DNA of 64,000 bases from Paragordius varius (taxonomy: Eukaryota > Nematomorpha): the NCBI GenBank assembly GCA_964247055.1, contig OZ176055.1, positions 6,014,001 through 6,078,000 of the forward strand. Reading direction: 5' to 3'. Below are positions 12,530-25,200 of the stretch, piece by piece. Both the position numbers and the translations under genes were made by a program. The notes under the pieces are model-generated. The model did no database searches. It was not told where the DNA came from and saw only the letters and a program-made list of their open reading frames with translations. The first letter of the stretch is position 1. The number at the start of each line of letters is the position of its first letter.

Positions 12530-15180
12530 GCTACATCAATGTTATATAAGTTCAAAATTTTTGCCATGGTTTCAACGCTTCATTCCAAAACATAGCATCA
12601 AAATATATCAAACTCTATTTTAAAAACAAAACAATATTTTTTACAAATTCTTATTTTTAAATGCTGACTCCGAAACTCTCAAATTTATAACATTCTCTAA
12701 AATGGGCCAGTTATAAAATAATCGCAAAAGCCCAAGGTTGCCCGAAAGCAATATTTGATATAACTGCTAGATTATGACATCAAAAATTTTTTGAAAAATG
12801 CATACCTTTCTTCAAAACTTTGGTGAATGTACCTCATTCTATTGAAGCAAGTAAACCGTAAATAACGCCTTAAGATATTAAAAAACTTTTATATAATTCG
12901 AGGATGCTGATCATTTCATCACCTCAAAATTTTGAATTAAAAGTTTATTTGCTTTCGTTTTGGTTATGAAATAAAATCACCATATTTTTGAAAACGAACA
13001 ATTTTTTTAATCACATTTCTGAGGTGATAAAAATGTTTAGCATTCTCGAAATATATAGAAAAGGTGATTTTATAGTATCTCAAAGTTTTTTTATACCGTT
13101 TCCATCATACCGCAAAATAGTTTGAAGGCTTCAACAAAATTTTGCTATAAATTAGATATTTAAGCAAATATCCTTTTTTCAATAAATATTTTTTTATATC
13201 GAAATTTAGTATTTTTCAAACTTTATATCGTCAATATCAATTTTACCTTTATAGAAAACTAGCCCGTGAAATGCAAAAATTTTTGGGATTTTTGGAGTCC
13301 ACATCCAAAAATTTTTTTATAAATATTGCATTGTTTTTTATATGTTTTATGATATATTTATAATAAAACATTTAGCCTTTCTCAAAAAAAATATTTAGCA
13401 AAATGTGGGCAAATTTTACCAATTTCTGATATGTAATAATCAAAAGATAACTCAATCACTCGTAAGGGCCAAAAACAAAAGAACCACGATACCAACACAT
13501 TTTACAATTAGATTATATATATTTATAGATATTTTATATACCCCACGATTTTTGACGCGTATTACCTAAATTTTTATATTAATGTAGGGTGTTGGTTTTA
13601 AAGCGTAATTTGTGGAAACGAAAGGTTTATTCGAATTCCTTAAAGATATTATTTATAATGAAGGCGTTAAACAAAGTCGAAATATTTTTTGGAATTCCCC
13701 CTGTGCTAAAGAAAACAAATCATATTTAAACTTTGAGGTCATACATATATTCATCAGCATTGAGTTATGAAAGGGGTTTTACGAAATCTTAAATTGTCTC
13801 ATACAGTTTCCATCATGCTTTAAAATACCATAAAACTCAACAAAATTTAAAAGTAGAAATTCATTTCTAAATTTGATTCCCTTTTGGGGTACTTTGTATC
13901 TCAGAGCAATTTTATTTATATACTGGGCTTAAATTTAAAATGTACATTCAGTTAAACTCATTCAATTTTCATAAAAATATTTAATATTGAAAAAATCATC
14001 ATAAATTTTTTTGCTTTCTTTAATCTTTGTTAAATCGCTGAAGGCAATGATTATGGTTAAAAAGTCTTAATATTTAACTTTAGAAATCTCTCTATATATT
14101 TTGATTTCGAATGAGCTTTGTGTCAATCGGAATTTAGAGCTATCCAAATTTTAGACTTAAAAATTAAAAAAGAAAATTCAATTTAAATCAACAAAACAAT
14201 TGTTTATTTATAAGATTAATGTCTGGGGTATAAAATTAACCTAAAAAGTAATCCTTAGGAAAGGGTAAAGAAGCGAAATAATAGAAATTTAGGTTTATTA
14301 TTTTCCATTTTTTGAACATTTTTGATAAAATACTTTAAACCCATAGAACATAATAACTGCTTGCAAAATTGGGGGGGAGGGTATAAAAATATCCTGATAA
14401 AGATTATCGTAAAGCTTTTGTTTTTGGCTACAAGTGATATAAAAAAGTTATTGTTACTTTTATACTACCTGGTCCATAAAAAATAGCACGATTTGCGCAC
14501 ACTTTGTTACCCAATATTTTTGGTGGCAAAGCTAAATGCTTCATTCCAAAAAATGTTGCTTATAAACTACATAAAAAACTAAAACATATTTTTATAATAT
14601 TTAATCTAGATGTGGGCTCCAAAAGACCCAAACTTCTAAGTTCTTCTAATATGTGCTATTCTCAAACATACGCAAATAAACCGCGATATAAAAATATTAT
14701 ATATATATGTATATATATATATTATATATATATCTCAAAGTTTTGATATCGCCTAAATAATTTTTAAAACAATCGTACTTTCTCAATAATTAAATTTATA
14801 ACAAACTTTCGCTAAAGCGTACATCATATTATTTTGAGGCTTGATAGAAACGGTATAAGTATACTTTAACACTTCGATTCAAAGGGCATTTAAATACCCG
14901 ACTAAATTTAAATTGATATATTTAAAAAACCACTCAATGAACTGTTTATGCTTCTATTCTAATAAAAATATATAATAAGCCAAAATATCCAAATAAAATT
15001 TTGTTTTGAAAAATAAGTTCCATCTCAAACTATTTCGACGCCATTTTTATTTTACAAAATTTTTGCAAAATACCGTGTTTATTTGATTCTAACGTTAAAA
15101 TTAAAGCTAATTGTTTCTTTAAATTACATTTACATTGATAAAAATAGAAAACGTGGTTTATTTTTTATTAATTTTGAAGT
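12530..15180. repeat. Composite repeat region
   Basis: Several diverged repeats overlap here. One motif (GCTTCATTCCAAAA.., then GACTCC/GGCTCC) is seen near 12575 and 14540, and inverted near 13300. Inverted arms around 12890-12926 and 13020-13056 (AATTCGAGGATGCTGATCAT and its complement) form an imperfect hairpin of about 170 bp; a relative with AATTCGATTATGCTGACCAT lies at about 15455-15585. No transposase frame was recognised. Confidence 0.4.
13875..14253. mobile_element. MITE family Y, copy 1 (diverged)
   Basis: Begins CCCTTTTGGGGTACTTTGTATC and ends GGGGTATAAAATTAACC..AAGTAATCC. Internal landmarks in order match copies 2 and 3: AAATCGCTGAAGGCAA, ATTATGGTTA, TTTGATTTCGA, GAGCTATCCAAATTTTAGAC. 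It is the most diverged of the three. Confidence 0.45.
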
Positions 15181-15194
15181 TAGTCAATGCCCAT

Positions 15195-15430
15195 ATGTTA
15201 CGCTGACTAAATTTTTATCTTCCGGTTTTACATTAAAATAAGTAATATAAAATTTTTGAATAAACTTTTTAATATATTTCTGTTTATTAATGTTATATAG
15301 GCGCAAAATTTTGTTTTGGTTTAGATTCCATCCATATTTTTTAATGTATTTAATTTTAAACAGGCTTGGGATATCCAACTACCCCAATTTAAATCGAATG
15401 ACTAAAATGAATGTGTTGTATCCAAGTGTT
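15195..15430. repeat. Dispersed repeat X, copy 1
   Basis: About 235 bp, similar in order and orientation to 59030-59265. Shared landmarks: TTTTACATTAAAATAAGTAAT (TTTTAGCTTAAAATAAGTAAT in the other), AGGCTTGGGATATCCAA, TACCCCAATTTAAATCGAA and TTGTATCCAAGTGTTA. The ends are not resolved and no target duplication was found. Confidence 0.45.
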
Positions 15431-15449
15431 AGGATATTATAATTATACG

Positions 15450-16297
15450 TGTTCATAATTCGATTATGCTGACCATTTCTATCGCTTCACAACATTTTAA
15501 ATTGGCTTTCAAATTTTTGGAATTTGTAAAAAAGGCTTATCTTAATTAATCATATGAAAATATTCAACATAATCGAATTATATAGAAACTACATCTTACA
15601 AAGCGTTTTAATACCATTTCCATCATATCTCAAATATTGTGAAGTTGGCTTCAAAAATATTTTTTGTAAAATTATATTTCTTAAAATGTATGATTTTTTA
15701 ATATGATATCAACATTTAGCATTTATATAAAATTTAATTTTGCGTTTATAAAGAACGTTTATGGGGATTTTTTTTGACATGTGCGCAAATTGCGCCATAT
15801 TCTGTCAGGCAGTATAACTAAGTTTTTAAATTAATCGTAAGGGCCACATTAAAAATACTATGATTATGATCATTTTTCTATTGAATCTATATATTATCAC
15901 GATATATTTTGTGTACACTATGATATTGAAATAATTTAATAATTGTCCCATAAAGTTAATCAAAATATATAATATTTATTAAAAGTTTAATTTTAAAACG
16001 ATTTAACATGATTTATTTTTAAAGCCAATATTCTTAAATTAATCAATTAATAAATCCATAAAAAATTACATTTTTAAAAAATAACCGGCATTTTTCTCTA
16101 ACCCTCCATTTTTATTAATAATTTAACTTTTTCTACAAAAAATATAATATTTAACTATACTTTTCTTTTTTAATTAGCTCGTTCTCAAAATATTTTAACT
16201 CTTTTTTGTTGTTTTAATATGTAATTTAAATATTCATATTTTTAACCTTTGCATTTACGTCTATACCTTTGTTAACATATGCTCAGAACGTTAATTT
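15450..16297. other. Region upstream of the RhoGEF gene
   Basis: Contains the second hairpin relative (about 15455-15585), then AT-rich DNA up to the proposed start codon. An in-frame TAA at 16292-16294 lies just before the ATG. No promoter element can be recognised with confidence. Confidence 0.35.
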
Positions 16298-19200
16298 ATG
16301 ACCAAATATTCAAAAAAGACTAATAAGTAATTATATTTAATATTTAGATTAAACTATCATGGACAGCAAAATCAACTTAAGGATTTAGCAACAACTTTGA
16401 AAAAATCAGAGGGTAAAATAGCATTAATTATCTCATCATAAATTATTAAAACCAATCATTCTTTAATAAAATGAGATATCTTTTATTTTTATATAGATAT
16501 ATTACTACCAAGATGTTTAATTATACGGAAGGATCACAAAGGGTATGGCTTAACTGTTAGTGGAGATAATCCAGTTTATGTTCAATCTGTTAGAAAAGGT
16601 TTATATTTTTTATAATTAATAGATGGAGCTGCCGATAAAGCTGGTGTCAGGGAAGGTGACAAAATTATTAAGGTATTTATTACTAAATGCTAATTATAAA
16701 ATCTTTGAATTGTTGCAATAAAATATCTTTTTCCAAATTATTAGGTAAATGGGAAATTGGTCACTCACGCAAATCATGTTGAAGTCGTTCGACTCATTAA
16801 AGGTAAACTTTTGCAAAATTTTTTTATATTATATTGATTATAACATATTTGGATTTAATGTTTGTCGCATCTATTTCAAAAATTTTTAGTGATAATTTAT
16901 ATATTCATTATTAAATATTTATTTTGGGATAACCGCCCAATCAAAAACTTATAAATTATTTTCTAAACTTATCATTTTTTGGAATCAAGAATGATCAACG
17001 GGTTTCACAACCTATTTAAGTATATTTATTTTCAGATTTATCTGAAAATTGCACTTGAACAAATTTTAACTTTTAGGTTAAGATGCCTTATTACACAGAA
17101 ATACATATATGTATATCATTTATCTATATTGTTATTGTTTTTACGTCAAAAGATGTTTGTGTGTTAAATTATAACATATATTTATATGCGACAACAAAGT
17201 GTTAAAAAATTTGACATGAAAACCTTTAAACTATTTCTTGTATACGTTTAACTTTGTTTCGTTTTGAATATAAGAAACATCTCAGAATCCACATACTTAT
17301 AAGCAATTTCTTTATCATAATCTATTATTTCTTTTGGGACTTTTTTAAAAATATTTTAAATTTGTAGTCATAATTTGCAGTGATTTTTTACGATACCCGC
17401 TTATGAATTGAAAAGATAGGGCCTGTTTTCTGAGGAAATAAGAAAATGTTTAAAATATCGTATAAAATGGCACATTTACATGTACCATAGTTTTGTCTAA
17501 TTCTTAATTTTTTTGCATAAATTTAAACCTATAAAAAATGAATGCTCTTTTATTTATACCATTAATTATCTATCTTCTATACAATATTTTTCATAATATT
17601 ATAATTATTCCAATAGAATGAATGATATTGTAATTATTGATCTGTCGTACTTATTTTTGCATTTTAGCCATTGTCTTTAATTTGAGTCTTTAAAACAATA
17701 CATAGCATTTTTGTTGTGTCATCGTTGTGATAATTTTACTGGTTATATTTTATATCATACCGGGTCAAATACATATTGATTATTATATTGTAATGAATTG
17801 ACTGACCCTTAAATTAAAATCTTAATCTTGATTATCTTACAAAATTAATTAAATAATATCTTAATTTCCTCTCACTTCCAAGAAACATTGCATGTGGTTA
17901 GTGTACCTGCTTGTACTTTTTAATATTGAAAAAAGAACCATCCACATGCCTAGTTTGATCATCTTTAAAATAGATACATACAAACAGATATAAAGGTTTT
18001 GTTCTGTCCAATTTACCAAAGACATATTGATTAATTCGTAATACATAATGATATATATACATAAAAAGCGACATTTATGGTGTATAAATACTTTCTTTAT
18101 ATTATATCTAATTAACCATGTACAATTATAGCAATAATAAGGCTTGAGTATATACCATTTTTACCTTATTTTTTATGTTTCCATAATTTCCGATCATATT
18201 TTGTGTTTTGTTGACATTACACAATACATCTTTGTCTGTTTATTTATTTATTTAAGTTTTGAAACATTGATTAAAATGAACAATTTCTTTTCGAACTTTG
18301 CGTTTGCACATTTAAATGATATATTCATTCCTTCTATTGAATTGACAATATTGCAGGCATACAATTAGTAAAATTCAACACCTTATCTATGCTTAAAATA
18401 TATATCTATATATGTATATCATATGAAAAAAATTGAATACGACGTATATGTGTAAAAAGTGAGTTTTGATATCATAATTTTAAATTTGACTCTTGCTATG
18501 TTTAGAATTTGCGTATCTATTTCTCTAATCATTGCCTTTGCTATTGCTTCTGTATTGTATTGTCTGTGTGCGTAGTGTACGTAATACTAATGTTTGGTGT
18601 GGTGAATGACTTTTAATGACATTTTTTCCTTTCTGGTATCTCTATCTATCCTGCCTTCTTGCATCACATATTTATACCATCATCATCAAATATGCAATAA
18701 TGTTTTTTATCTGTACATATCAAATGCGCCTTTTTTGCAAAAGCTTTTCTTTGAATCATATATTTGTAAAGAATAATTACACTAACGTATGGTATAAAAC
18801 AACGTCTGTGTCCATAATTGAATAATAATATAGGGAAAAATGTTTAATTGTAACACCATTTGTTGTTTTTTACATACACTACTGGAACATTTTCATTTAA
18901 TACTTTTTATATAGGTATGAACCATATTGTCATCGGTATACTTTCTATCTTTTACAAGTTCTGAAATCATTGCCAATATTTTTTGCTTTTTACTTTATAA
19001 GTGAAAGTTGACTTTTTTGTTTGAATTGTTTCGAACAAACGACCTAGCTTAGATAGAGGTCTGCTACCACAAAACATTTATTGGCATAGTTTTGTCGTTT
19101 TATTTTTGCTATTTTATACTTTATGATCCATATTTTTGGCAGCAAGCTAATAGAAATAGTTACCTGTAGTTGTCAAATATGATAAAACGAAATAATTTGA

Positions 19201-22200
19201 GTTTTTTCCCTACATTATATAAAATTTTGTGAGTGGATAATTAACATATATTGTATTGCTTGCTATATACATCTTGAAAAACGTATTTTGTAAATTTCAA
19301 GGACGGACCTTTTTTACAATTCTTTCTTAATTATTTAATAGTTATAATAAATAACTTTTTAAAACAAAACAACATATTTTTATCTATGGTCCGTCCATCC
19401 AGGCTAAAATTATTTTTTCTCTGCTGTTGAAAATGATTTTTTTAAACACTTTTTATTATAGAGATTAATTAATTTCTCATATATTTTAATTTAGATCAGG
19501 GGTGTCCAACACTAATCGCTTAGCGGACCGCATTTGAAATATACATGGGCATTCATTATAAACGTAAGACTGTAATATGCCTATACAATTAAACAGTTTA
19601 TACTAGTTTTTGTTAATTGGGCAGAATTATTTATAATAAATTGTTTGAGAAACATCAATTTAACTAAGATTTTGTTAGCATAATTTTTTAAATTTTGAAT
19701 TTTCAAACTTTCGCGGGCCGCACGAAATCTCCCTTGATTTAGATGTATGATAAAGTTTGGTGTTTTATCCAAAAGTAGGAGATCTAAGATACAGTAGCGT
19801 ATGGCATAAAACAATGTTAGAAAGAAAAATATTTTTTTTAACTAAAAACTAGTTGTATATAGGCATATATATCCCCCTTTTTAAAAATATATTTATTTAT
19901 TCTTTTATGGACTAATATTGTTTTATTCTATACGTAACTGTATATTTTTTCTGACCAAATTCAATGATTTAATTTAAATTCTGGCAGATAAATAAAATAA
20001 TACATAAAAAGTTGTATGTTTTTAATTGTTTATTTTTGTTAAAATTAAATATAAAACATACATAATAAATAAAGTCAACAATTTGTCAAGAGGCTCTATT
20101 TATTATTATTATAGCTTGCTGCGTCAATTATATATAGGAGAGAGTGAGTTATGTCCTCTTTTTTATATAATATAAAATTATTTTTTTGCAGCGCATATAT
20201 TATTCGCATCTCAACCATTCTATGTAATAATTAATTAATTATTAAGGTCATTTTATATGACAATGGACGTATAATTATGTAATGTTACAGTAGGGTATGG
20301 TAAAAAACAACAAATGTTGTTTGAAATTAAACAAATTATTTCCCGTATTTTAGCATTTGTTTTTATGGATTAACTTGTATGTTCATACTAAATTGTAGGC
20401 TTAGTCTGAAATAGAGAGGGGTAGCTCAATTTTTTTTTAAATTATTGAAGTTTAATTTTGAAATCAATAAAAAATAGTGGAACGCTTGCGGATATCTGCG
20501 AACTGGTTTGAAAAATTCTTTGTTTGTCATTTTGTAATTTTTTATGGTCGGAGGTCTGAAAATATGGGCTATTTTAAACGGACTAAAATTTACTTCGTGG
20601 ATGCATTCATTAAACATTTAAGTATATTAAACCGAAGCATTGCTCTTTAATATAATTTGGCCGTCATAAATACAACCTTATTTCCAAAAAAATATTGTTT
20701 TTTTATTTAAGCTAAGCTATAACATTTGCATAATTAATCAAGTATGGTAATATATATGTGCTGCTTATTAGAGGTATGGTATGCGTAGATTTCACAATAT
20801 CTGCAATGGAATTTGTAATATAGTTAACTCACACTTTTATTATTTTTTCTATAAAATCTATCACCTTTTGCAAGAAAAAAAGTTCATACCTAGCTATATC
20901 ACCTAAAAAATATTTGCTTACAAGATGACACTCTTTATCTTTACGATTGTTTTATCATATTTTTACCTTTCGGCTTTAATGTGCTAGTTTTTTTTCACAC
21001 ATCATTAATAGTTTTGTTTGAATAGATTGTCTGTCGTTCGAATTTCAAATTGTTTTTTGAACTAATTTTTATTTTTATCTACCTCTATTTGAAAAAATGG
21101 TGCTAATTCCTTTATTCAAGTAAAATTTATATATAAAGATATCTTTCATATGATGCGATTTTCTGAAGTTTTAATATTATTTGAGCAACAGGCATTGTAT
21201 ACAAAACTAATTTGTAGTCTAGTAAACATCTAAGAGTTTTGCCTTGTAACTTATTTCATTGGAGTTTTTAACTACAAATTTTAAAATTATTTAAAAATTT
21301 TCTCCATTTTTAATTAGATGAGTATGCCTTAAAATATTTAAAATTTTATAAAAGTTGTGCTACATTAATTATCGGTTAACACACACAACACACAGCACAG
21401 TTGGATAGATGGAATGATGAAATGATTTGGTTATTTTAAAGTGTTTGGTTTGGTTCTGCTTGCAAATAGAAGCACAAAACGTATCCGTTTTTAGTTTATA
21501 ATTTTAATTTTTTCAATTTTTCCAGTTTTTTTCTCTGCATAAAACATCTTTCTAAAATTTGATTTAAATTATTTTTTTTCATTCCGGTATCATCATAAAA
21601 TGTATGTTATGTTCTCTCTCTCCGAATATTGTAAATGCTATCTATCTATATTGATTTATATCTTTTTTCCAGTGCAATGCAACTCATATCTATAAGCCAC
21701 CACAAGTTTTCTTTCTTCCTGTGATGAGGATTGGAAAAATTTAAAAATAAAAACTGAATATTTCAATTTTTAAATTTTTTGGTTAAATTATTATCGTAAA
21801 TATATGTTTTGTAATCCATGATTTTATCAAATCTATTATTCTATCATCATATGAAAATTGAGAAGGTATTCTATTATATATTTGTTCGATCATTTGTTAA
21901 TTATTATTATCATTTCTTTTTACATCATTTACTGACTAGATGTAGTATGTATGTAATAAATATGTATGGTAAGATATTTGGAATTTGAACTTTAACATAG
22001 AATAAAATAAAAAAATCAGTAACTAACCAGCAGTGGTAGAATTTATTTTATTTAATATATTAGGTTTTTTCAGTTTTATGGTAAGATTTTGTTTCACTAA
22101 CTGGTTGTTAGTCAAACCTTAATTTGACTCAAAATATTTTTTTAAAATCTAAATTTGGTGTCCACAGTTTTATAAATGAATGATTCTTTATACAATTAAT

Positions 22201-25200
22201 TATTATCGACATGGCTTTTAGATAAGATGTATTTTAATGATTTGTGATGAATAAATGATTAAATCATATAACATGGTAGTATCCATAAGTTTTAAGAATT
22301 TAAGTAATATACACTTTTATAGATTGGTCGGTAGTTTTACCGTAAAGGCTAAGCACCCATTTAAACCACAAAGAAATTTATTGATTTCTTTTATTTTCAA
22401 TTTAGCTTCATCGTATGTCGCATTGACCGTTTTGGGAGGATCATCCAACACTCACCTACAACAGTTTCCAACATCCTACAATGACAATGTTAATGTAAAT
22501 TCATCAACTTCAAATACTTGCATTAACACTAACAGAAATAATTTCAATTTAAGCGAAAAAGATTCCTCAGATTTCCAAATCATAAACAATTACCTTTTAC
22601 GACAAAAAGATCAACAAGGCGTTAGATCACACCTAATTCAAAATAGGAGCGGTTCACAATTTTTAACTACAGCAGTCTCGGGTAATGTCAACGGAGATTA
22701 CACATCCGCATTCGATGGGAATTGTGTTCGAAGAGCTGGTGGTGATACCGCGTCACCCTTTTTAACACCCCAAATTGGGCCCAAGCATGGGGGAAATGCG
22801 CGATTGCTGTTATCATTAAACTCAAATGGAAACCTTACGGACAATAATAGAATTATTAATAATAATAATTTTAACAAAAATATTGACTCCAATTATAATA
22901 ATAATAATAATAATGGGAAAGCGTTTCAAACAACAAACTCGTTTACTTCCATAGATGATCATATTACCCCTAAAATTTCATCCGTTATAAATCCTACTTG
23001 TCAAACGTTCACATCAAATAGAAACGGTAAAGATACAACTGTTAATGGTATACTACCGACGACTCGACTTTCAAATACAACGACACTTTTACCCAAAGAG
23101 TCCAAAAACTCTCTTAATAAGGATACTGAGGTAGTTATTAATTATTGCTTCAAAATTAATTGTAAAATGAGTTTTTTAACTAGTAATATTATACCATTTA
23201 CAGTTCGAATTTACCCTAAAACAATTTAAATTCACCCTTGAACAATTCAAATTTACCCTCGAAAAATTTAAATTCACCCTCGAACAATTCAAAATCACGC
23301 TAAAAGAAATTACGTGTTTTTTAACAAAATTACCAATATTTTTTATAGAAAAAAATAAAATTACCTGGAAATATATATAATACTGAAAAAATAATAAACC
23401 ATGCCATAAGATTAATGATGAGTTAGATTAGCCCGAAAACACATAATTTATTTTAGGGTGAATTTGAATTGTTCAAGGGGGAATTTGAATTGTTCGAGTG
23501 AGTTCGAATTGTTCAAGGGTGAATTTGAATTGTAAATGGTATATAATAACTGATTGACAGTTTACACATATAGTCAACACGATAAAAAGTAATCTTATTC
23601 AATACTTAGTATGCAAATACGTCTAACTAAACATTTAAATTTTCACAAAGAAAAATGTAAAAAATGAAAGTGGTTCAAAGTTAAAAACTTTATTATTTAA
23701 TAATTTAATTTATCCACTCGTCGTTATATACCATTTACAGTTCAAATTCACCCTTGAACAATTCAAATTTTTAAATTCAAATTCACCCTTAAACAAGTCC
23801 ACCCTCAAACAATTCAAATTCACCCTAAAATAAATTATGTCTTTAAAATTAAAAATTATCTATATATATTTCTACTTTTATGAAATGAAATTTTGTCTAA
23901 AACTAATATAATACTGAAAAAATAATAAACTTAGTCATAAGAATATATGCTATATTAATGATGAGATATATTAGCCCGAAAACACATAATTTATTTTTAG
24001 GGTGAATTCGAATTGTTCAAGGGTGAATTAGAATCGTTTAAGGGTGAATTTGATTTGGGGTGAATTTGAATTGTTTGAGGGTGAATTTGAATTGTTCAAG
24101 GGTGAATTTGAATTGAAAATGGCATATTACATTTTTATTGTATCACACTTGATAAAAGCAAGCTTAGTTTAAATTTTTCTGGACTGGCCGGACTCCAAAC
24201 CCATTCAAAATACTTGGGTCTTAGAAATTTTTTAATATCAACTTTTTTTATTCAAATTTTTTATTAAATTTAAAATATTTTTACCATATTCAAAATTTTG
24301 CATACGCATGATCTAAAATATTAATAAAGTAATGGAAAGGGACTTTTTTGATAAAATCATTTATTTAAATAATTCTCGTTTGAAAAAAATATTGATTGTG
24401 TGTTTGTGACAAATTATGATAAATTTATTTTTTTTTCGCTTTAATTTTTTACTGATAATATTAGCCAACTGGGGATTTTATTCAGCTTATATGTGTGTGT
24501 TTTTTTATTAGTAAAAATAATGAAAAAAATGGTTAAGGAAGTATACCGCTATAACTGATATATGCATTAAACTATCTAAGCCAATTTATTTATATACGTT
24601 TTTTTTCAACATACTTATAGTTTATTAATTGTTTTTATGATCGTTTCGTATTTTGATTTAATTTTGCTAGAATGTTCTTAACCAAAACCACAGTTCAGTA
24701 AAAGACCAAATTTCAACGTTAAAAAAGTTGTATAATCAAGAAGCTATTATATTTCAGGTATATCTATATATATATATATATACTTTTTTATTTAATCATT
24801 TAATTTTTTTATTGGTTTTTATTGACATATGATGATGCATGTTAGAATTTGCAAAAACAGTATCTATATAATCCATCCTACAAACTTAAACAAGAGCTAA
24901 ATGCGGTCAATCAAAGGTTAAATTCTATCAACGAAAATATAAATTCACTCCTAAATAATTATTCGATGTCAACCACCGCGGCCATATATAATCCGACACA
25001 TTCGTTGGTAAGTTTATTAGTTTTTCTCCCTTAAATTTTTTCATTGCGCAAATTTTTTTATAATCAAATCGATTTAATTTATTTATTAATGTAAAAATGG
25101 TGTTTTAGGATCTAAATTGTTCAGATTTACGGCGAGGACCAACCTATATGGACAACAATAAATTAATGGGTATGCGTCTTTTGATTTAGCGACAATAAAA

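Larger units (their letters stand above)
16298..16802 (+). other. RhoGEF exons 1-5: N-terminus and most of the PDZ domain
   Basis: Exons 16298-16326, 16348-16412, 16497-16598, 16623-16672 and 16745-16802. The first two give a 31-residue polar leader. Exons 3-5 encode the PDZ: RCLIIRKDHKGYGLTVSGD (carboxylate-binding loop GYGL at residues 47-50), PVYVQSVRK, DGAADKAGVREGDKIIKVNG and LVTHANHVEVVRLIK. Apart from species differences this matches the PDZ of human ARHGEF12. Introns are 21, 84, 24 and 72 nt. The PDZ is finished by exon 6 (SSYVALTVLGG) after a 5.6-kb intron. Confidence 0.9.

Noticed and set aside
16348-16412. ATG at about 16360 as the RhoGEF start
   Set aside because: It is out of frame with the PDZ and stops after a few codons.
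22698-22892. Minus-strand frame opposite RhoGEF exon 6
   Set aside because: It is a shadow of an Asn-rich coding exon; Leu/Ile runs arise from reading AAT repeats backwards.
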